64,000 bases of DNA from assembly GCA_024305405.1 (NCBI GenBank), contig JAKNDB010000068.1, positions 12,273,501-12,337,500 of the forward strand, in the 5' to 3' direction. Origin of the DNA: Dirofilaria immitis (lineage: Eukaryota; Nematoda; Chromadorea; Rhabditida; Onchocercidae). Below the pieces are notes generated by a model that was not told the origin of the DNA, did not search any database, and was given only the letters and a program-made list of their open reading frames with translations. Made by a program: the position numbers and the translations under genes. Positions within the stretch are counted from its first letter, which is position 1, and every line of letters starts with the position of its first letter. Of this stretch, positions 47,026 to 60,769 are shown piece by piece.

Positions 47026-47659
47026 AGGTCATTTGTAGCAATTATTCTCTTTTCCTATAAATATAATGCTTCATTGATCTTTGTTACGTTATGTGTATTT
47101 TTAACAGCTCTTTTTTTCCTTTCTTTCTTTTAATTTTAATTTTAATCGTTTATTTCAATTTCTCTTTTTCTTTCTTTTTCTTTTGCTTTTGAAATTTCAA
47201 ACGAATAAATTTTCAAAGAAAAAACAAAAATAAAAGTTTTTTTCTTAAACTTTTCCTTTTTTTTTCTTTCTAACATTTTAAATTTTTTAAAAAAAAAAAC
47301 GAAAAACAAAAATGCAATTATTTGCTTTTTGTTTTTTCTAAAAAAATTTTAGTAATTTTATAAGAAATTATCGCTTTTTTCTACGATTATTTGTTTATAA
47401 AAAAGCTAAAAGAAATTTTATTTTCTTTTTAATTACCCAAAAGAAAAAAAATTTTTTTGGGTAAATATTTCATTTCCTTTTGATTATCCAATAATCAATT
47501 TCTCTTATTGATTTAATTTCATTTTAATAATTAATTATTTTTTTTTTTTGCTAACATATGAAAGTAAGAAAGAAAGAAAGAAAGATGAAATAAAACGGAA
47601 AATATGAGCAAAAGAAAGAAATGAAATAGGAGGAAGATAGAATGAAAAAATGTTTAAGA

Positions 47660-48420
47660 TTTTTAAAAATGACCGTAATTTCTTTCTCATGATGAGAGAG
47701 AGAAAGTAGAAAAAAAACTTGAAATTACATCAAATTATCGGAAGAGAGAGAGAGAGAAAGAGAGAGATGTAACGGATGGACAATTGACCCGGTCGATTGT
47801 CCTCTTCTTCCTCCGGTAAAACGGTCATGTTTGTCCATCTTTTCGTCATCCCTTCCATCTTTCCTCATTGAAAGATCTACTATATACATATGATTCTGAT
47901 GGAAAAGATAGAGAAGAGAATTGTCGGGACTGATCGCTGATGGACATAATGTCATCTAAACGCGGGTGAAGAAAGGATTTTCGATGATATAATTCTATAA
48001 TTTTTCTTCCTTCTTTTCCTACCTTTCTTCCTTTCTCCCTCTTTCTCACTCTCTTTTTCTCTCCTTCTCTCTTTCTTTCCTTCCTTTTCCTCTTCATTTC
48101 TTCTTTTCTTTCGTGTAATCTTTAGCAAACCGCGATCAAATCATCCTCCTTTCTTCTTTCTCTTTCTCTTTCTTTCTTTCTCTTTCTCCTTCTTTCTCTC
48201 TTCCTCTTTCATTTCGTGTATCATTGCTTTCCCTCCATCATCCGAAAGGCAATAGTAGTCATATTAGTTTGGTTCCCTTCACTCTGTCAAACCATCATTG
48301 ATTGCACTCGTTGGAAATTGTTCCTTCAATTCCGATATTTCCACAATCTTTCCGTAAACGTTCCTTGCTAGTTGGCTGTTTTACTTGCAGCACTTTGATT
48401 ATTATCTAATTTTTCAATCC
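47660..48420. other. GC-raised patch flanked by polypurine/polypyrimidine tracts
   Basis: Single-copy sequence with raised G+C at 47770-47970 and 48230-48400, separated by T/C-rich tracts at about 48000-48210 and preceded by a GA run at 47740-47770. Minus-strand ORFs at 47725-47955 and 47846-48097 are low-complexity in part and match no family I know. It could be a regulatory region or isolated exon. Confidence 0.35.
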
Positions 48421-49948
48421 ATTTAATTTATGATACTTTGATATTACGGTTTCATCAATTATGGCCTTGTATTTCATCAATTATGGCCTTATATTATTGA
48501 CTATTCAATAATTATAATATGTAACATTATCAATTGAACTACTACGTATTTCTCATTTGATACATAATCTATCATTTTTCAAATCTAAATGATTTTTGTT
48601 TATTTATTTGTTATTTTAATAGTTCTTTGTTTATTTGAAAAAATTTCTATAAATTATATAATTTAATAGAATTACGTCATATCAATTATATGAAATTAAA
48701 AATAAACAACAGTAAATTGCTCTTTGTATGTTAATCCATCCTTATATTATTTTTTTATTCAAAACGAAATAATAATAATAATAATTTATCGGATGAAATG
48801 CTAATTACTACTTTATAATTAATATTACATTTATCCTATTTTAATATTAATTTTAGGCTGAAATTATGATGTATCGTGGGAATATGCAATATTTCCTAAT
48901 TATAATCCTATTCTATTATATTCTTAAATAACGTGAAACTTATACTTACTTAAATTAACGTGGAATAATTAGTGTTAATATTATATGATAGTTTGCATTG
49001 ATAATATCATATGATAAATTGATTTATTGATGAAATGATGTGATAGAACTTGTTTGCTGCTTCATAATAATTAATTAATCTATTTTTAGTTACTTATGTT
49101 CCTCCTAATGAATCTGTCTCGTTTAGTCTTCATGAAATATCAAGGTTTTATTTTTTTTCAATATTGTAAATGAAAATTTTTGCATAATTCTGTTTATCAT
49201 TTCAAATTATTTTATGATTAAAATGAACGCATCGCTTATCATTAATAATAAACTTGATAACACTTATTTTTTAAAACTGTAAACAATTTGGTAGTTCATT
49301 CATAATGAATGGATTAATATTTGTGCAAATTAATTATTAATTTCTATTCAACGTGATAGCAATCAATTTATATCATCGATACAGTTGATAAAAAATGAAA
49401 GATTTGATGCTCACATTTTTTGAATTTAATTATTAATTAAATTTCGTTTTTCCTTTTGTTGATTACTATTATAGATTTTCTTTTGATAATAATTCGGGAT
49501 TGTTATCAATTATCAAATATTTCCTTTCCTTTTTGATATCTAATAAGACAATGATTAGTTAAAATATTGAATTAATTAGCTATAATTAAATGTAAATTAT
49601 TTTATTTCTAATTAATATAAAAAATTAATTTATAATTGTCTACCAAATTTAATCTTAAATTGGAAATGATATTAAAAATTAGAATTGTAAATTAAATCGA
49701 TCAAATATAACCCTCAAGTAAACATTATGAAATTTATGAGCATATTACAAGTATGGTTGTTATCATTTCTGATCTTTGACATCTTAATGACTTTTTCTTA
49801 CTATGAAGGAAAGATTATAGCTATCCATCAATACATTACCATTCAATGAAATGTCATAGGTCATGTATGTATTGCGCAAATCGATTTTGTGAACTTTTTT
49901 TAATCGCAATTATTTAGCACAATTTTTTATATTTAATTATCTTTTCCA

Positions 49949-49984
49949 AAAGTAAACAAATAATATTTATTATTTGTTTACTTT
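49949..49984. repeat. Perfect 17-bp hairpin with 2-nt loop
   Basis: Arms 49949-49965 and 49968-49984 are exact complements. Confidence 0.85.
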
Positions 49985-51290
49985 CATCGATTTTCTCATT
50001 AAATTGACATTTCTTGAATAATTTATTGATCAAGCAAATCATAAACAACACTAAATTAATTTGATATTTACATCAATTTTAATTATTTGTAAATAAATAT
50101 GATGAAATAGAGGAAATGAAGGGAAGTGAAGAAAAGAAAAAAATTGGGTTAAATTCGATCTATTCATTTTTATTATTCCTACTATTTTTGATGAAATAAA
50201 TTGAAAAAAAAGGTTAGAATCCTACATCTATAAATATACAATCGATAATATATTAACGTGGAATGATAAATATATTTTAAAAATGATTATAAATTACATA
50301 ATAAATATAATATTTATATTTGTTTATTTTATTCATATTGTTTACTGTAATTTCTTATCAAATTCTAATTTTCAATCACTTTTTCTTTGTTTTTTTGCTC
50401 TCTTTTTAATCGATTATTAAATTTTGGATCAAAATTTAATAAAATTGAAGAAAGAAAAAAAACAAAGATCATTTTTCGTTTTAAACAAAACATAATATTT
50501 CATTCTTTTTTTTCTTTACATCTCTCATTTATTGTGCATATTTTTAGGAAAAATATAATTTCAATTTCTTTTATAAAATTACTGATAATTGGGATTTTTA
50601 TCTTTTTTCATTAATCGTTATCACTTTATCTCTTTTTTAATCTGTTTGAATTTCATATATTAATTCCGTTATAACTTACAAAGAGAATTCTCTTCTTATT
50701 CTTTTCTTTCCTTCTTATCATCCGATTATCAAATTAACCTGAAGAGGATGAAGAAAGAGAAAGCAAGTAAAGAATCAACATGTCGTTATCTCTAAGATAC
50801 AGAAGTTAATATGAACTGATATTGTCTTCCTATATTAATTTTGTTTTAATGCTAATATTATCAGAGATCAATTTTATTTATAAATGTTTAAATAATCAAA
50901 AGAGAAAAACGAAATTTCCTTTATCTCTTATAAATTTTAATTATCAATAATTTAAGAAGTGATAGATGAATGAATGGATAAATGATATATGAGATGATTG
51001 TTCTGATAATACTACAATTTTGATCATTGGCAAAATAAATCCAACATAATGTTATAATATAAGCCTAATTTATAATCATTGATTTTGAAATTTCATTTGT
51101 ATATATAAGGAGAACAAAAATCAAAATTTATGAAATTTGTAAATGACCAATGGTCAAAATTAAACTTATGACAACCAATCTTAAACTTTTTTTTGGCATA
51201 GAATTTTGAGGATATTATCATTGCTATTTTAAAGTAACTAATCTCTAAATTCTCATTCATAGATTTTTTTATGATTATTTATATGGCCAT

Positions 51291-51330
51291 TTTTCTATTA
51301 TCATTTATGGAAATAAATGATAATAGAAAA
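51291..51330. repeat. Perfect 18-bp hairpin with GGAA loop
   Basis: Arms 51291-51308 and 51313-51330 are exact complements; the 4-nt loop is GGAA, a GNRA-type tetraloop on plus. An imperfect AGGC/GCCT hairpin follows at about 51393-51420. Confidence 0.85.
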
Positions 51331-51620
51331 GCTATGTGTGAGCATTAGAGATTATTTGTTCTAAAGTGATATATATTTATATCTATATATATCCATAGGC
51401 CTATTAAAAAGCCTATAGGACAAGGGATATTAGTTTTTATTGGCCTTAGAATAAATGTCCTTGCAATCATCAATGCAATCCTTTAATATTTAAATTTAAT
51501 CGAAATTTCAATAAAAGAAAGAAATACATTAACGAATCATTCAAATTTAATTGATTTGGAAATCGAATTAATGAAATGATTAAATTATTAATATGAATAA
51601 TTTATATTCGTATTAATGAA

Positions 51621-52154
51621 TATAAATTATTATACATTCTACTACTTCATATGTGTGTGTGTGTGTGTGTGTGTGTTTATATTTTCATTAGAGATTAGAT
51701 GTATTTATTTTATGTATTGCATAAATTAATCGTATCGTATAAATAATTGTTTTAATATATTTTATAATTTTAATTTAATATTTAAATTTATTTTATTTTA
51801 AGCAAAATTCCTTTTTCAATCTATGATCTTTTCTTTTTTTTCTTTTCTTTTTAATGTTTTCTTTTAATTATAATTTATTTATAAAAAAATATGAAATTGA
51901 TTATTAATGATTAATATAATAAAATAAGATTACAATGAAAAGATATTTATTATAAATTTATTTAACATCAATATTAATTTACATCTTTAGGTCAATTTCT
52001 ATTATAATATATATATATATATATATAGTATTCACTATATATATTATTATTGTTATTATTACAATCATTCTCTTTCCCTACTTTCTTATCATTCATTGTA
52101 TTTTTTTATATATTATTATTATTATTATTAAATTATTATACATTCTACTACTTC

Positions 52155-52239
<85 letters not shown>

Positions 52240-52265
52240 ATATATATATATATATAGTATTCAGG
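51621..52265 (+). repeat. Duplicated block with (GT)n and (AT)n
   Basis: The string AAATTATTATACATTCTACT and the bases after it, up to a GT run, occur near 51626-51676 and again near 52129-52236, where the GT run is much longer (about 40 repeats). TATATATATAGTATTCA also occurs twice, at about 52015-52033 and 52245-52263. Confidence 0.85.
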
Positions 52266-52430
52266 CTAATATTTATATAATGTTTATGTTTCTTTATTAG
52301 TATCCTAGGGACTTAAGATTTCGAGTATTACTGAAATATTTGAATTTTTGAGAATTTATATCAATTAAGGCTACAAAAATTTATGGAAAGGGCTAATAAC
52401 CTGAAATATGGACGATGTAATTCAAAAATC

Positions 52431-53178
<748 letters not shown>

Positions 53179-53517
53179 AATTATTTTTACAATATTCTTC
53201 ATATCTAACATTTACATTACGATTGTTGATAAAATATCATCGCAATCATTATTAACATCGAAATTTTTTTAACGATAAATACATTTAAAAATATTAATAG
53301 TTATCATCATTTCCTATATACATATATATATATATGTACTTAAAATGAGGAGAAAAAGATTGAATAGAGAAGAGATGGATATTTGCATAATGCCTCAACT
53401 AAACAATCAATAAATAATAGCAACTAAAATAGACAAAATTCATTAATATATTGTTATTTAGAACTATTATTCTTTTTGAAATTAACTTAAAAATTTATTT
53501 TGGAATTAAATCTAAAA

Positions 53518-53582
53518 GAAAAGGAAGAAAAGAAAAGAAAAGAGAAGGAGAGGAGAGGAGAGGAGAGGAAAGGAAAGGAAAG
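53518..53582 (+). repeat. Purine-only GGAGA/GGAAA tract
   Basis: About 65 bp entirely A/G on plus. Confidence 0.8.
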
Positions 53583-54368
53583 ATATACGTATTAATAGAT
53601 AAATTTGAAATGTTTTTTCTTTTCTGTGCAATTTAACATATTTCTTCATTTTGCATTAACTATTCTTTCCCGTCTTTTCATTTTAATTTATCCATATTTC
53701 AACATATTGAACATCTTCAATAAATGAAAAATGTTCTTTCTTTCCTATTCTTCATTTTTTTTTTTAAATTTTCTTCTTCCTTCTTGTACTCTCTTACATT
53801 TGCATTTATGATCTCTCGTTATAAAATGGATACTTTTTTCTTTTCTCTCTTCATTTTCGTTTTTTTATCATTATTTTCTTTCTCGTCTTCTTTTTATTCT
53901 ATCATTTCCTTTTCATATATCATTTAATTTTTCCTTTTAGATAATCTTTTATAAGTTGACTTCTTCATTTCTTTTTACTTATACTATATTCATATTTAGC
54001 TCCTTTACCGATTTCTTACCCTTTCTCTCTCTCTCTCCTTTCTCTCCTCTTATTCCTCTCTTTTTCTCTCTTTCTCTTTAATCATATTTATTTTGGCGTT
54101 TGAATTTTTAAGAATTTTTTAGAAATTTTGGAGAAATTCCAAATTGTACTGAATTTCTGTACTTTTCGTCTTCTTGCTTTCTCTCTCTCTCTCTCTCTCT
54201 CCTTTCTTCTGCTCTTTTTATCTTAAAAAAGTAATTCAATTATAGTTGTAATTGGTATTAATAATAAAAAAGATAAAGGAAAAATGTTGATGTTTTCTTG
54301 AAGTAAAGTAAACATTTTTCATTATTTTTTATAAAATCTTACCTTTTTTTAAATTAATTATTGTATTT

Positions 54369-54962
54369 GATAATATTTTATCATTTAATAGCTTAATTTT
54401 TGATAATATTTTATCATTTAATAGCTTAATTTTTGATAATATTTTATCATTTAATAGCTTAATTTTTGATAATATTTTATCATTTAATAGCTTAATTTTT
54501 GATAATATTTTATCATTTAATAGCTTAATTTTTGATAATATTTTATCATTTAATAGCTTAATTTTTGATAATATTTTATCATTTAATAGCTTAATTTTTG
54601 ATAATATTTTATCATTTAATAGCTTAATTTTTGATAATATTTTATCATTTAATAGCTTAATTTTTGATAATATTTTATCATTTAATAGCTTAATTTTTGA
54701 TAATATTTTATCATTTAATAGCTTAATTTTTGATAATATTTTATCATTTAATAGCTTAATTTTTGATAATATTTTATCATTTAATAGCTTAATTTTTGAT
54801 AATATTTTATCATTTAATAGCTTAATTTTTGATAATATTTTATCATTTAATAGCTTAATTTTTGATAATATTTTATCATTTAATAGCTTAATTTTTGATA
54901 ATATTTTATCATTTAATAGCTTAATTTTTGATAATATTTTATCATTTTATAGTTTAATTTTA
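54369..54962 (+). repeat. 33-bp satellite, 18 copies, with paired GATA sites
   Basis: Unit GATAATATTTTATCATTTAA followed by TAGCTTAATTTTT, exact 33-bp period from 54369 to the last copy at 54930, which alone diverges. Each unit with its preceding T forms TGATAA-TATT-TTATCA, an inverted pair of nematode GATA-factor-type sites. Confidence 0.97.
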
Positions 54963-57900
54963 AGTTGAAATATATTATTTGTATTAATTATTCATCGAAA
55001 TATTTCGTATAAGAAAAAACATATCATACTTTTTGTTTTTAGACAAATGGGAAGGAAAAAACAAAATAATATCAACAAAAAAATTTTTCGTTCTCTTTTT
55101 TGTCTTCAAAAGTTGCTATGATAGGATTAATTACGGTATGAAAAAAATTACAAAAGTATTATTAGTTAGTGTAATGTGATATAATTTATTACGGTAAATG
55201 TAAACAAAGTAATCACTATTATTAAAAAAGAAGTAAATCTTGATATAATTAAATTTAAATTTAAATATTTGTTTGTCGATTTGGAATAGACCAAATTTAA
55301 AATGGAAATTAATTTGAATTTTTTTTTAAACTATATTCTTCTCCTAAATACTTCAAATGAGTATTATCTATCTATCTACTCATAATATTTTAGCATTTTT
55401 AAATGAATAATTAAATTTATCACTTAGAATATGCTATTCACACGTTTACGTCATATACGTTTAAGATTATTTTAATCGTTTTTTCTTCTTTTTCCCCAAT
55501 TTATATGCTTTGTTTGCTTGAGAGAAGTAAAGAGAATGTTAAGAGTATTGAAAATGAAATTTAAAATAATTAAAAATTAATGGAATAATTGAATTGTCAA
55601 TGAATTATATAATTTTTGTTTCTGCTATCTTTGCTGCTGCCAATATTACAGAGAATAATAATTGATCATTTTTTTTTTATATTTAAGCTAAATCAATCAA
55701 TGAGCATATGATAGATAGATAGTAGAGGATTTATTCTCCGAAAATTTTTAACGATAAAAAGTTTACTCTTTAAGAAGGAGTGTGTAGGATTTGGTTTTTT
55801 AATTTAGTTTTGATAAGTTTAAAATAAATTGAAGATTAAAGATCAATAATGGGGCGTAGCTTAAGTAGTCTTAGAAATCAATGATCAATAAGCATAGCCA
55901 ATTAAGTGATAAATTTGTTTGTAAGATGATAAGGGGATAAGTAGAATTAGCCAAGCAACAAATTAATAGAAATATTATATTTTTTAACTAAATTATCAAA
56001 ATTTTAAATGAATAAAATAATTTAAGTTATTTCCATTTCTTTCCCAATTTTTCTTCTTCCTTCCTTCCTTCCTTCCCTTTCTTCATTTCTTCATTTCTTC
56101 ATCATTTCTTCATTTCTTCATCATTTCTTCATTTCTTCTTCCTCCCCTTTCAATGAATGTTTAAAAAATTCATATTTGAAATTATGTCCTTTAATAGTTA
56201 AAGAGTTGGGGAAAGCGGGAGAAGATGAAGAAAAGAAAAAAGTCAATAAAAAGCAATGAAAAAGAAGGAAGGATAAAAATTCCATCAACTTTTTCTACGG
56301 GTAACAACATATCATTTCCTGATTGGCTAATTTGTTTTTGAAAATAAATTTTTTTTTTAAATAGAAAAAATGAGTAATGAAAATAGATGAAGAGATGATG
56401 TTGGGGAAGTTGTTATTAATCAATCGATCGATTAAGTATCTATTTTTAGCTAAATTAATTTCTAAACTAATTTACAATCACAGCTTCATTCTCATCTTTT
56501 TCTCATTCTTTACAAAATCTTTTTATATTTTCATTTACTTTTTATCTTTCTAAATGATATATACTTGATATCGCTAATGAGAGTATGTCAACAATTGTTT
56601 TATATTAATTATTTTCTTTAATATAATTATCAATTAAAGAAAACAAAATAATGCTCAAATTGATGATAATTTTCTATGATAAAATTATAGGATTACTATT
56701 TAAACCAAGTTTAAATTTGCAGATTAAAGCTTTCATTTAAATTACAAACTATCTGGGCCCAAGTATAAATCAATTCTAATTTTATACTATAATATACTAA
56801 TCGAATTAATAAATTATTCTAAATTATTGAATTGATATAAAAAATGTCAGGTGTAAGAGAAGTATTTTAATTAACTAAATTAATAAATTTGGGTAAATGA
56901 TATTGTTGTTTATTTGGTTGTCAGAGAGAAATTATTACAATGTATATAGTTGTACTGTCAATTAGATTTGATCATTTTGAAAAGTCTCGGCGAAGTTTTA
57001 TTTACATATTCCGGTTTTCGACGGAACAAGAGGAAATGATAGAAGGGAACTAAAAACGGTAATGCTGAAGAGGGAGCTGTGAAATAAATTTAATAAAATG
57101 TTCAATAAATATCATCTATATGAAAAATTATTTCATGTTATAGCAAATTCATTTACTCCAAAATATATTTTAATATTTTCAATTATAATTTCTAATATCA
57201 AATTATTAATTAACAAATATATTCAAATTTACCGTATATGCTATATTAGAAATTTGAAATGCTTTAATAATGATAGTTAATAATAATATGTAACATTTAA
57301 GAAAAAAGATAATCATTTTAGATATGAATATATTATAACATATGTTAATCGTTTCATATTTCATATCATATTAATTACTTAGCTATTAATTTATTTTTTA
57401 TAAATGTTAGGCAATTATTATCATAGCGAATCAATTTTGTCCATATAATCATATCAGTTATCATTGCATCCGACAAATTTATTGTTATTTTTTTGTGTTA
57501 ATTATTCTTTTATAAGAATGATAATAATAATAATAATAGCGATAATGATAATAATAATAATAATAATAACGATAACAATGATGATAATGTTTGTTCATTA
57601 TTGTTTGTTTATATACATATGTATAAATAATAGTGTTCATTTTTTTTTCGCTTTCCGCATTTTTCTTCCTTGGCTGATTACGGTAGCATTTAAATCCAGA
57701 AAAGTTATCATATACTGTGATCATTATTATTACTGATCTAAACTTTTTAAACTTTTTCCATTAATCTCTTTTTTTTATTTTCCTTCTCTCTCTCTTCTCT
57801 TTCTCTCCCATCTTTCCCTTTCTCTCTCTCTGTTTCTTTCTTCGTTTTTCAAAAGTTTACGATAATTGCTATTGGTTATCGTAACAGATGTTGAATGATG

Positions 57901-58050
57901 TGATATTATTCATTGTCAGTTTTCTCCTTTTCCTTCTTCTTTTTCTTCTATTACCATATTATATTCAATATATAGGGATTGCAGTAAAGAGAAGATAAAT
58001 GATTAATGTATTGGCATATATTGATTAATAATATTAATATCATTTAAAGA
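54963..58050. other. AT-rich stretch with small repeats, no gene seen
   Basis: Includes TTCC/TTCATTTC repeats at about 56055-56150, AAT/GAT triplets at 57520-57585 and a CT-rich run near 57785-57835. No ORF of gene-like composition. Confidence 0.6.
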
Positions 58051-58054
58051 ACGA

Positions 58055-58900
58055 TTGATTGATTGATCGATTGATTGACTGATTGATTGATTGATTGGAT
58101 CAATCGATTCCCAATTCTAAATATTCTACGAGAAATTGAAGCAGTCTTTTATGAAAAATTGAAGGTTTTAAAGTACGTAAGTGCATACATATTAATGACA
58201 ATTTGTATGCTTATTCTCACACACACACACACACATACAAACATGCATATATACATACATACACACACATATACACATACACATACACACACATGCATAT
58301 ACATAACACCACACACACACACACACACACACACACAATGTAGACATATACATATGCAACATACACATATGCAACATACACACAGATATACGCATACATA
58401 AATACATCGATGATATATTTGAAAATCTTTATAGTTTGAAGTATAAAATTGAGGGATTAAAATTGAAACGTTTGATTTCCCTTTTATTTTGCCAATAATT
58501 CATTATCTTCATATATGTATGTGTGTGTGGGTATGTATGTATGTGTGTGTGTGTGTGTGTGTACGTGTGTGTATGTTTATATATATTTAATTATTAAACT
58601 ATTTATTGTTATTAATCGTAATTAATAATAATATTTTATAACAACTATAATTAATAGTTATTTGGAAAACAATTATGATCTAAATCCACCCACTCACGCC
58701 TACATACAAAATTATCCACCCACATATTCACATAACACAATTTGTTACATTATTTATTATAATAATATTTATTGCTTTAAAATATACATAAATACATAGC
58801 ATGTATGTGTATGTGTGTGTGTGCATATATATATATGTGTGTGTATGTGTGTATGTGCGTGTATGTGCATATGCATATATATATATACATGATATGTAGA
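58055..58900. repeat. Cluster of GATT, CA/CATA and GT microsatellites
   Basis: GATT units at 58055-58100, CA/CATA units at 58218-58395, GT units at 58517-58575, mixed TGTG/TATA units at 58800-58890. All the His/Thr and Cys/Val ORFs here come from these repeats. Confidence 0.9.
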
Positions 58901-59169
58901 GGAGAGAGAGGAAAGAGAGAGAATGGGAGTAGAGGTGGGGATAGATGATGGGAAAGATGGAATGAAGGAAAAGGATGGAAAAATTAGAATGAATGAATAG
59001 GTTTGTGAATTATAATATTTGTTTTCGAACGGCTGCACATTTCGTTTTTTCCTCTCTCTCTCTCTTTCCCTTTCTCTCTTCTTATTTCTCTCTCCCCATC
59101 TCTCATCTCTTCGTTTCGGAGATTCTTTAATCATTGATCATTTCTTTTTTCCTTTATTTATCATTTCAG

Positions 59170-59176
59170 GTAGAAA

Positions 59177-59207
<31 letters not shown>

Positions 59208-59245
59208 AAGAGAGAGAGAGAGAGAGGGAGGAAGAGAGAGAGAAG
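59170..59245 (+). repeat. GA-rich purine repeat with GGGAGGAA inserts
   Basis: AG repeats broken at a regular spacing by GGGAGGAAG. Confidence 0.85.
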
Positions 59246-59389
59246 GAGAAAGAAATTACATGAAGAGATTATGCTTGTTTATTTGTATTTAGAATTTCAT
59301 TTTTAATGATTGCTAATAATTTTAAGACATTTCGTAAAATTCACATAAAAGTAATAACAGTAAATTTAGGTTCGAGAGTGAAGGAAAAA

Positions 59390-59772
59390 GGAAGTGATAA
59401 TAATAGAAATGATAATTGTAGTGATAGAAATGATAATGATAGAAATGATAATGATAGAAATGATAATGATAGGAATGATAATAATAGAAATGATAATTGT
59501 AGTGATAGAAATGATAATGATAGAAATGATAATGATAGAAATGATAATGATAGGAATGATAATAATAGAAATGATAATTGTAGTGATAGAAATGATAATA
59601 ATAATGGAAATGATAATTATAGAAATGGTAATTACAGAAATGATAATGATAGAAACGATAATGATAGGAATGATAATTATAGAAATGATAATAATAATGG
59701 AAGTGATAATTATAGAAATGATAATGATAGAAATGATGATTATAGAAATGATAATGATAGAAATGATAACAA
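59390..59772 (+). repeat. 15-bp repeat with 81-bp higher-order unit
   Basis: Basic unit GATAGAAATGATAAT (Asp-Arg-Asn-Asp-Asn on plus). A variant block with TTGTAG recurs at 59416, 59497 and 59578, an exact 81-bp higher-order period (27 codons). Because both levels are multiples of three, two plus frames and one minus frame stay open for about 140-158 codons. No gene signals flank it. Confidence 0.9.
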
Positions 59773-59889
59773 ATATTTGTGACATTTTTAAACGTATCGC
59801 CGCATTGGTATTTGTTTCCTTTTTTTTTCCTCTTCTCTTTTGTCTAATTTATTTATTTGTTTGATAAAAAAAATTTTTTTTAATCAAAT

Positions 59890-60400
59890 AATCAATTATA
59901 TCCAATGATATTATTATTATTACATTGACATGTAATAATTCAATATTTTCTTGAATTTATTATCATATTTTTCTATCATTTATGCCTATATTAATTATGA
60001 TTCTTACTTGAATTAGACATTTATTTAATTTAGTTTAGTACAAATACTATGATCATATCGATAAACTTATAATGTTATCATAAATGATAGAAATTTTAAA
60101 TTGATAGATTATTTAGGTATTTTAGTAATGAAATGAAATATTGGAATAAGAAAGTGAATATATTTTCAAATATAATTTCGATTTCTTTTATTTCATTTCC
60201 AGTTTTTTCTTCTTTTCATCAAACTTATCAGTATTTTCATATAATGCTTGCGTGATATTAGATATCGTTGAATTTATCATAGTTAATCATTGATAACAAT
60301 ATTATCAACCAACCATTCTTGCCGAAACATCTTTAGAAATTATGAATCAGCCTGCCTTTTTTTTTAAGTGGTGATATTGCAAATACATTCGATATATGAC
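59890..60400. other. AT-rich spacer
   Basis: No gene or notable repeat seen. Confidence 0.6.
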
Positions 60401-60560
60401 CATCACATACATATAGACATATACACATACACGCACATACACGGACGGACACACACGTAGATATACACGTAGACAGACACGGACACACACATAGACTGTG
60501 TAGGTGGCCACATTGATGCAATACGCATACGCATACATACATATACACATACACATTCTT
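60400..60560 (+). repeat. Degenerate ACAC/ATAC array
   Basis: Long AC-rich stretch with GGACGG, GTAG and GCATAC variants; minus-strand ORFs rich in Cys/Val are artefacts. Confidence 0.85.
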
Positions 60561-60598
60561 CGCAAACTCTTCGGCTCGCTCATTTTTATGCTTTTCAC

Positions 60599-60769
60599 AT
60601 GATTGAACGGTTCAGAGAAGCAAATGGCGGCGGCGACGATGATGATGACGGAAGCGGCGGTAACGGCGGAGATAGCGGCGATGATGGCGATGTTGGCGAT
60701 GTTGGCGACAATAGACACGAGGGGATGGATTTTTTTTTTTTGTTAATTAAAATTTCAATCGTATTATAA
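60599..60769 (+). CDS. Possible Gly/Asp-rich ORF of 56 residues in a GC-rich patch
   Basis: ATG at 60599 opens MIERFREANGGG followed by Asp runs and GDVGDVGD; it ends in residues encoded by a poly-T run. The 60620-60725 part is rich in GGC and GAT triplets, the highest G+C in the right half of the window. The acidic Gly/Asp product is typical of GGC/GAT repeat translation, so a real gene is doubtful. Confidence 0.15.
   Translation: MIERFREANGGGDDDDDGSGGNGGDSGDDGDVGDVGDNRHEGMDFFFLLIKISIVL

Noticed and set aside
55848..55915. tRNA-like start GGGGCGTAGCTTAAGTAG
   Set aside because: It resembles an acceptor arm plus A-box, but no B-box and no cloverleaf with paired acceptor end could be found.
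58087..58407. His/Thr and Cys/Val ORFs on both strands
   Set aside because: Produced by CA/GT microsatellites.
59306..59864. 156-158-codon plus ORFs and 139-codon minus ORF
   Set aside because: Open frames come from the 15-bp and 81-bp repeat periods being multiples of three.
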